A DNA stretch of 5,938 nt from Actinomycetes bacterium (GTDB lineage: Bacteria; Actinomycetota; CALGFH01): assembly GCA_030146615.1 (NCBI GenBank), contig JASLBL010000175.1:1-5938 (forward strand), read 5' to 3'. The notes beneath the pieces are model-generated. The model worked only from the letters and a program-made list of their open reading frames with translations, was not told the origin of the DNA and did not search any database. Numbering within the stretch: position 1 is the stretch's first letter; each line of letters begins with the position of its first letter. Position numbers and translations under genes: made by a program. Shown one piece after another: positions 5,576 to 5,938 of the stretch.

Positions 5576-5938
5576 TTGGACACCCTGCTCAAGGACCCGG
5601 GCCTGGCCCCGGACGGCCGCCGCAAGATCGACTTCGCGGCCAGCCGCATGCCCGTGCTGGCGGCCGTGACCGGCGAGCTGGTCCGCACCCGGCCCCTGGC
5701 CGGGCACCGGATCGCCGCCTGCCTGCACGTCACCACCGAGACGGCCAACCTCTGCCGGGCCCTGGCCGCCGGCGGGGCCGAGCTGGCCCTGTGCGGCTCC
5801 AACCCGCTCTCGACCAAGGACGACGTGGCCGCGGCCATCGCCGACGAGCTCGGGGCGGCCGTGTTCGCCGTCCACGGGGCCGACCGGGACACCTACTACC
5901 GGCAGGTCGCCGGCGTCCTCGACAGCCGGCCGACCCTG
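5576..5938 (+). CDS. ahcY: S-adenosyl-L-homocysteine hydrolase, N-terminal part (3' end outside window)
   Basis: Cytoplasmic NAD+-dependent enzyme that reversibly splits S-adenosylhomocysteine into adenosine and homocysteine, relieving product inhibition of methyltransferases. The first 121 residues are present, out of about 400-480 usual for the family. Recognisable parts are FAASRMPVLAAV (20-31), the substrate-binding CLHVTTETANL (49-59) and the signature-like GSNPLSTKDDVAAAI (74-88). In the latter, Lys81 replaces the Gln usual in STQD, as in human SSCNIFSTQD. HVTTETAN and NPLSTKDDVAAA resemble my memory of the archaeal/Thermotoga-type enzymes more than the eukaryotic/proteobacterial type, whose equivalent is HMTIQTA. 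TTG is the start, with GAGGAG upstream. The gene follows merR by 20 bp and probably shares its promoter. The NAD-binding domain lies beyond the window, so completeness cannot be judged. Confidence 0.92.
   Translation, partial: MDTLLKDPGLAPDGRRKIDFAASRMPVLAAVTGELVRTRPLAGHRIAACLHVTTETANLCRALAAGGAELALCGSNPLSTKDDVAAAIADELGAAVFAVHGADRDTYYRQVAGVLDSRPTL

Overview
The window is very GC-rich and almost wall-to-wall coding, with third-codon-position G/C, GTG and TTG starts, likely leaderless promoters and operators resembling DtxR-type metal boxes. This points to a high-GC actinobacterium (Actinomycetota), perhaps a poorly sampled lineage. The species cannot be named from the sequence. No rRNA, tRNA, CRISPR array or insertion sequence was seen.

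Layout. (1) 1-1886, minus strand: a two-gene unit encoding an FbpA-type ferric-ion-binding lipoprotein and, overlapping it by 20 bp, an FbpB-type permease that runs off the left edge. (2) 1887-1965: a short intergenic stretch with a promoter for the binding-protein gene and a palindromic operator. (3) 1966-2802, plus strand: a family 2 glycosyltransferase of the polyprenyl-phosphate sugar transferase type. (4) 2722-5149, minus strand: an FbpC-type ABC ATPase followed by an overlapping FAD-dependent oxidoreductase, which ends convergently inside the glycosyltransferase tail. (5) 5150-5222: a divergent control region. (6) 5223-5938, plus strand: a small MerR-type regulator, then the start of an S-adenosylhomocysteine hydrolase gene that runs off the right edge.

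How it works together. The binding protein, permease and ATPase look like one complete metal (probably Fe3+) importer whose genes have been split into two minus-strand units. The two units carry almost the same control element: a TTGG-type -35, a 17-bp spacer, a TAG(G/C)AT -10, and directly after it a TTTAG...CTnAAA palindrome. This suggests shared repression by a metal-sensing regulator encoded elsewhere. The oxidoreductase lies downstream of the ATPase in the same unit and should share this control. It has no ATG, GTG or TTG start that would retain its FAD-binding motif, so a CTG start overlapping the ATPase stop is proposed. On the right, the MerR gene has a textbook spacer-palindrome promoter and probably makes a leaderless message running into ahcY, which suggests a MerR-type control of the methyl cycle.
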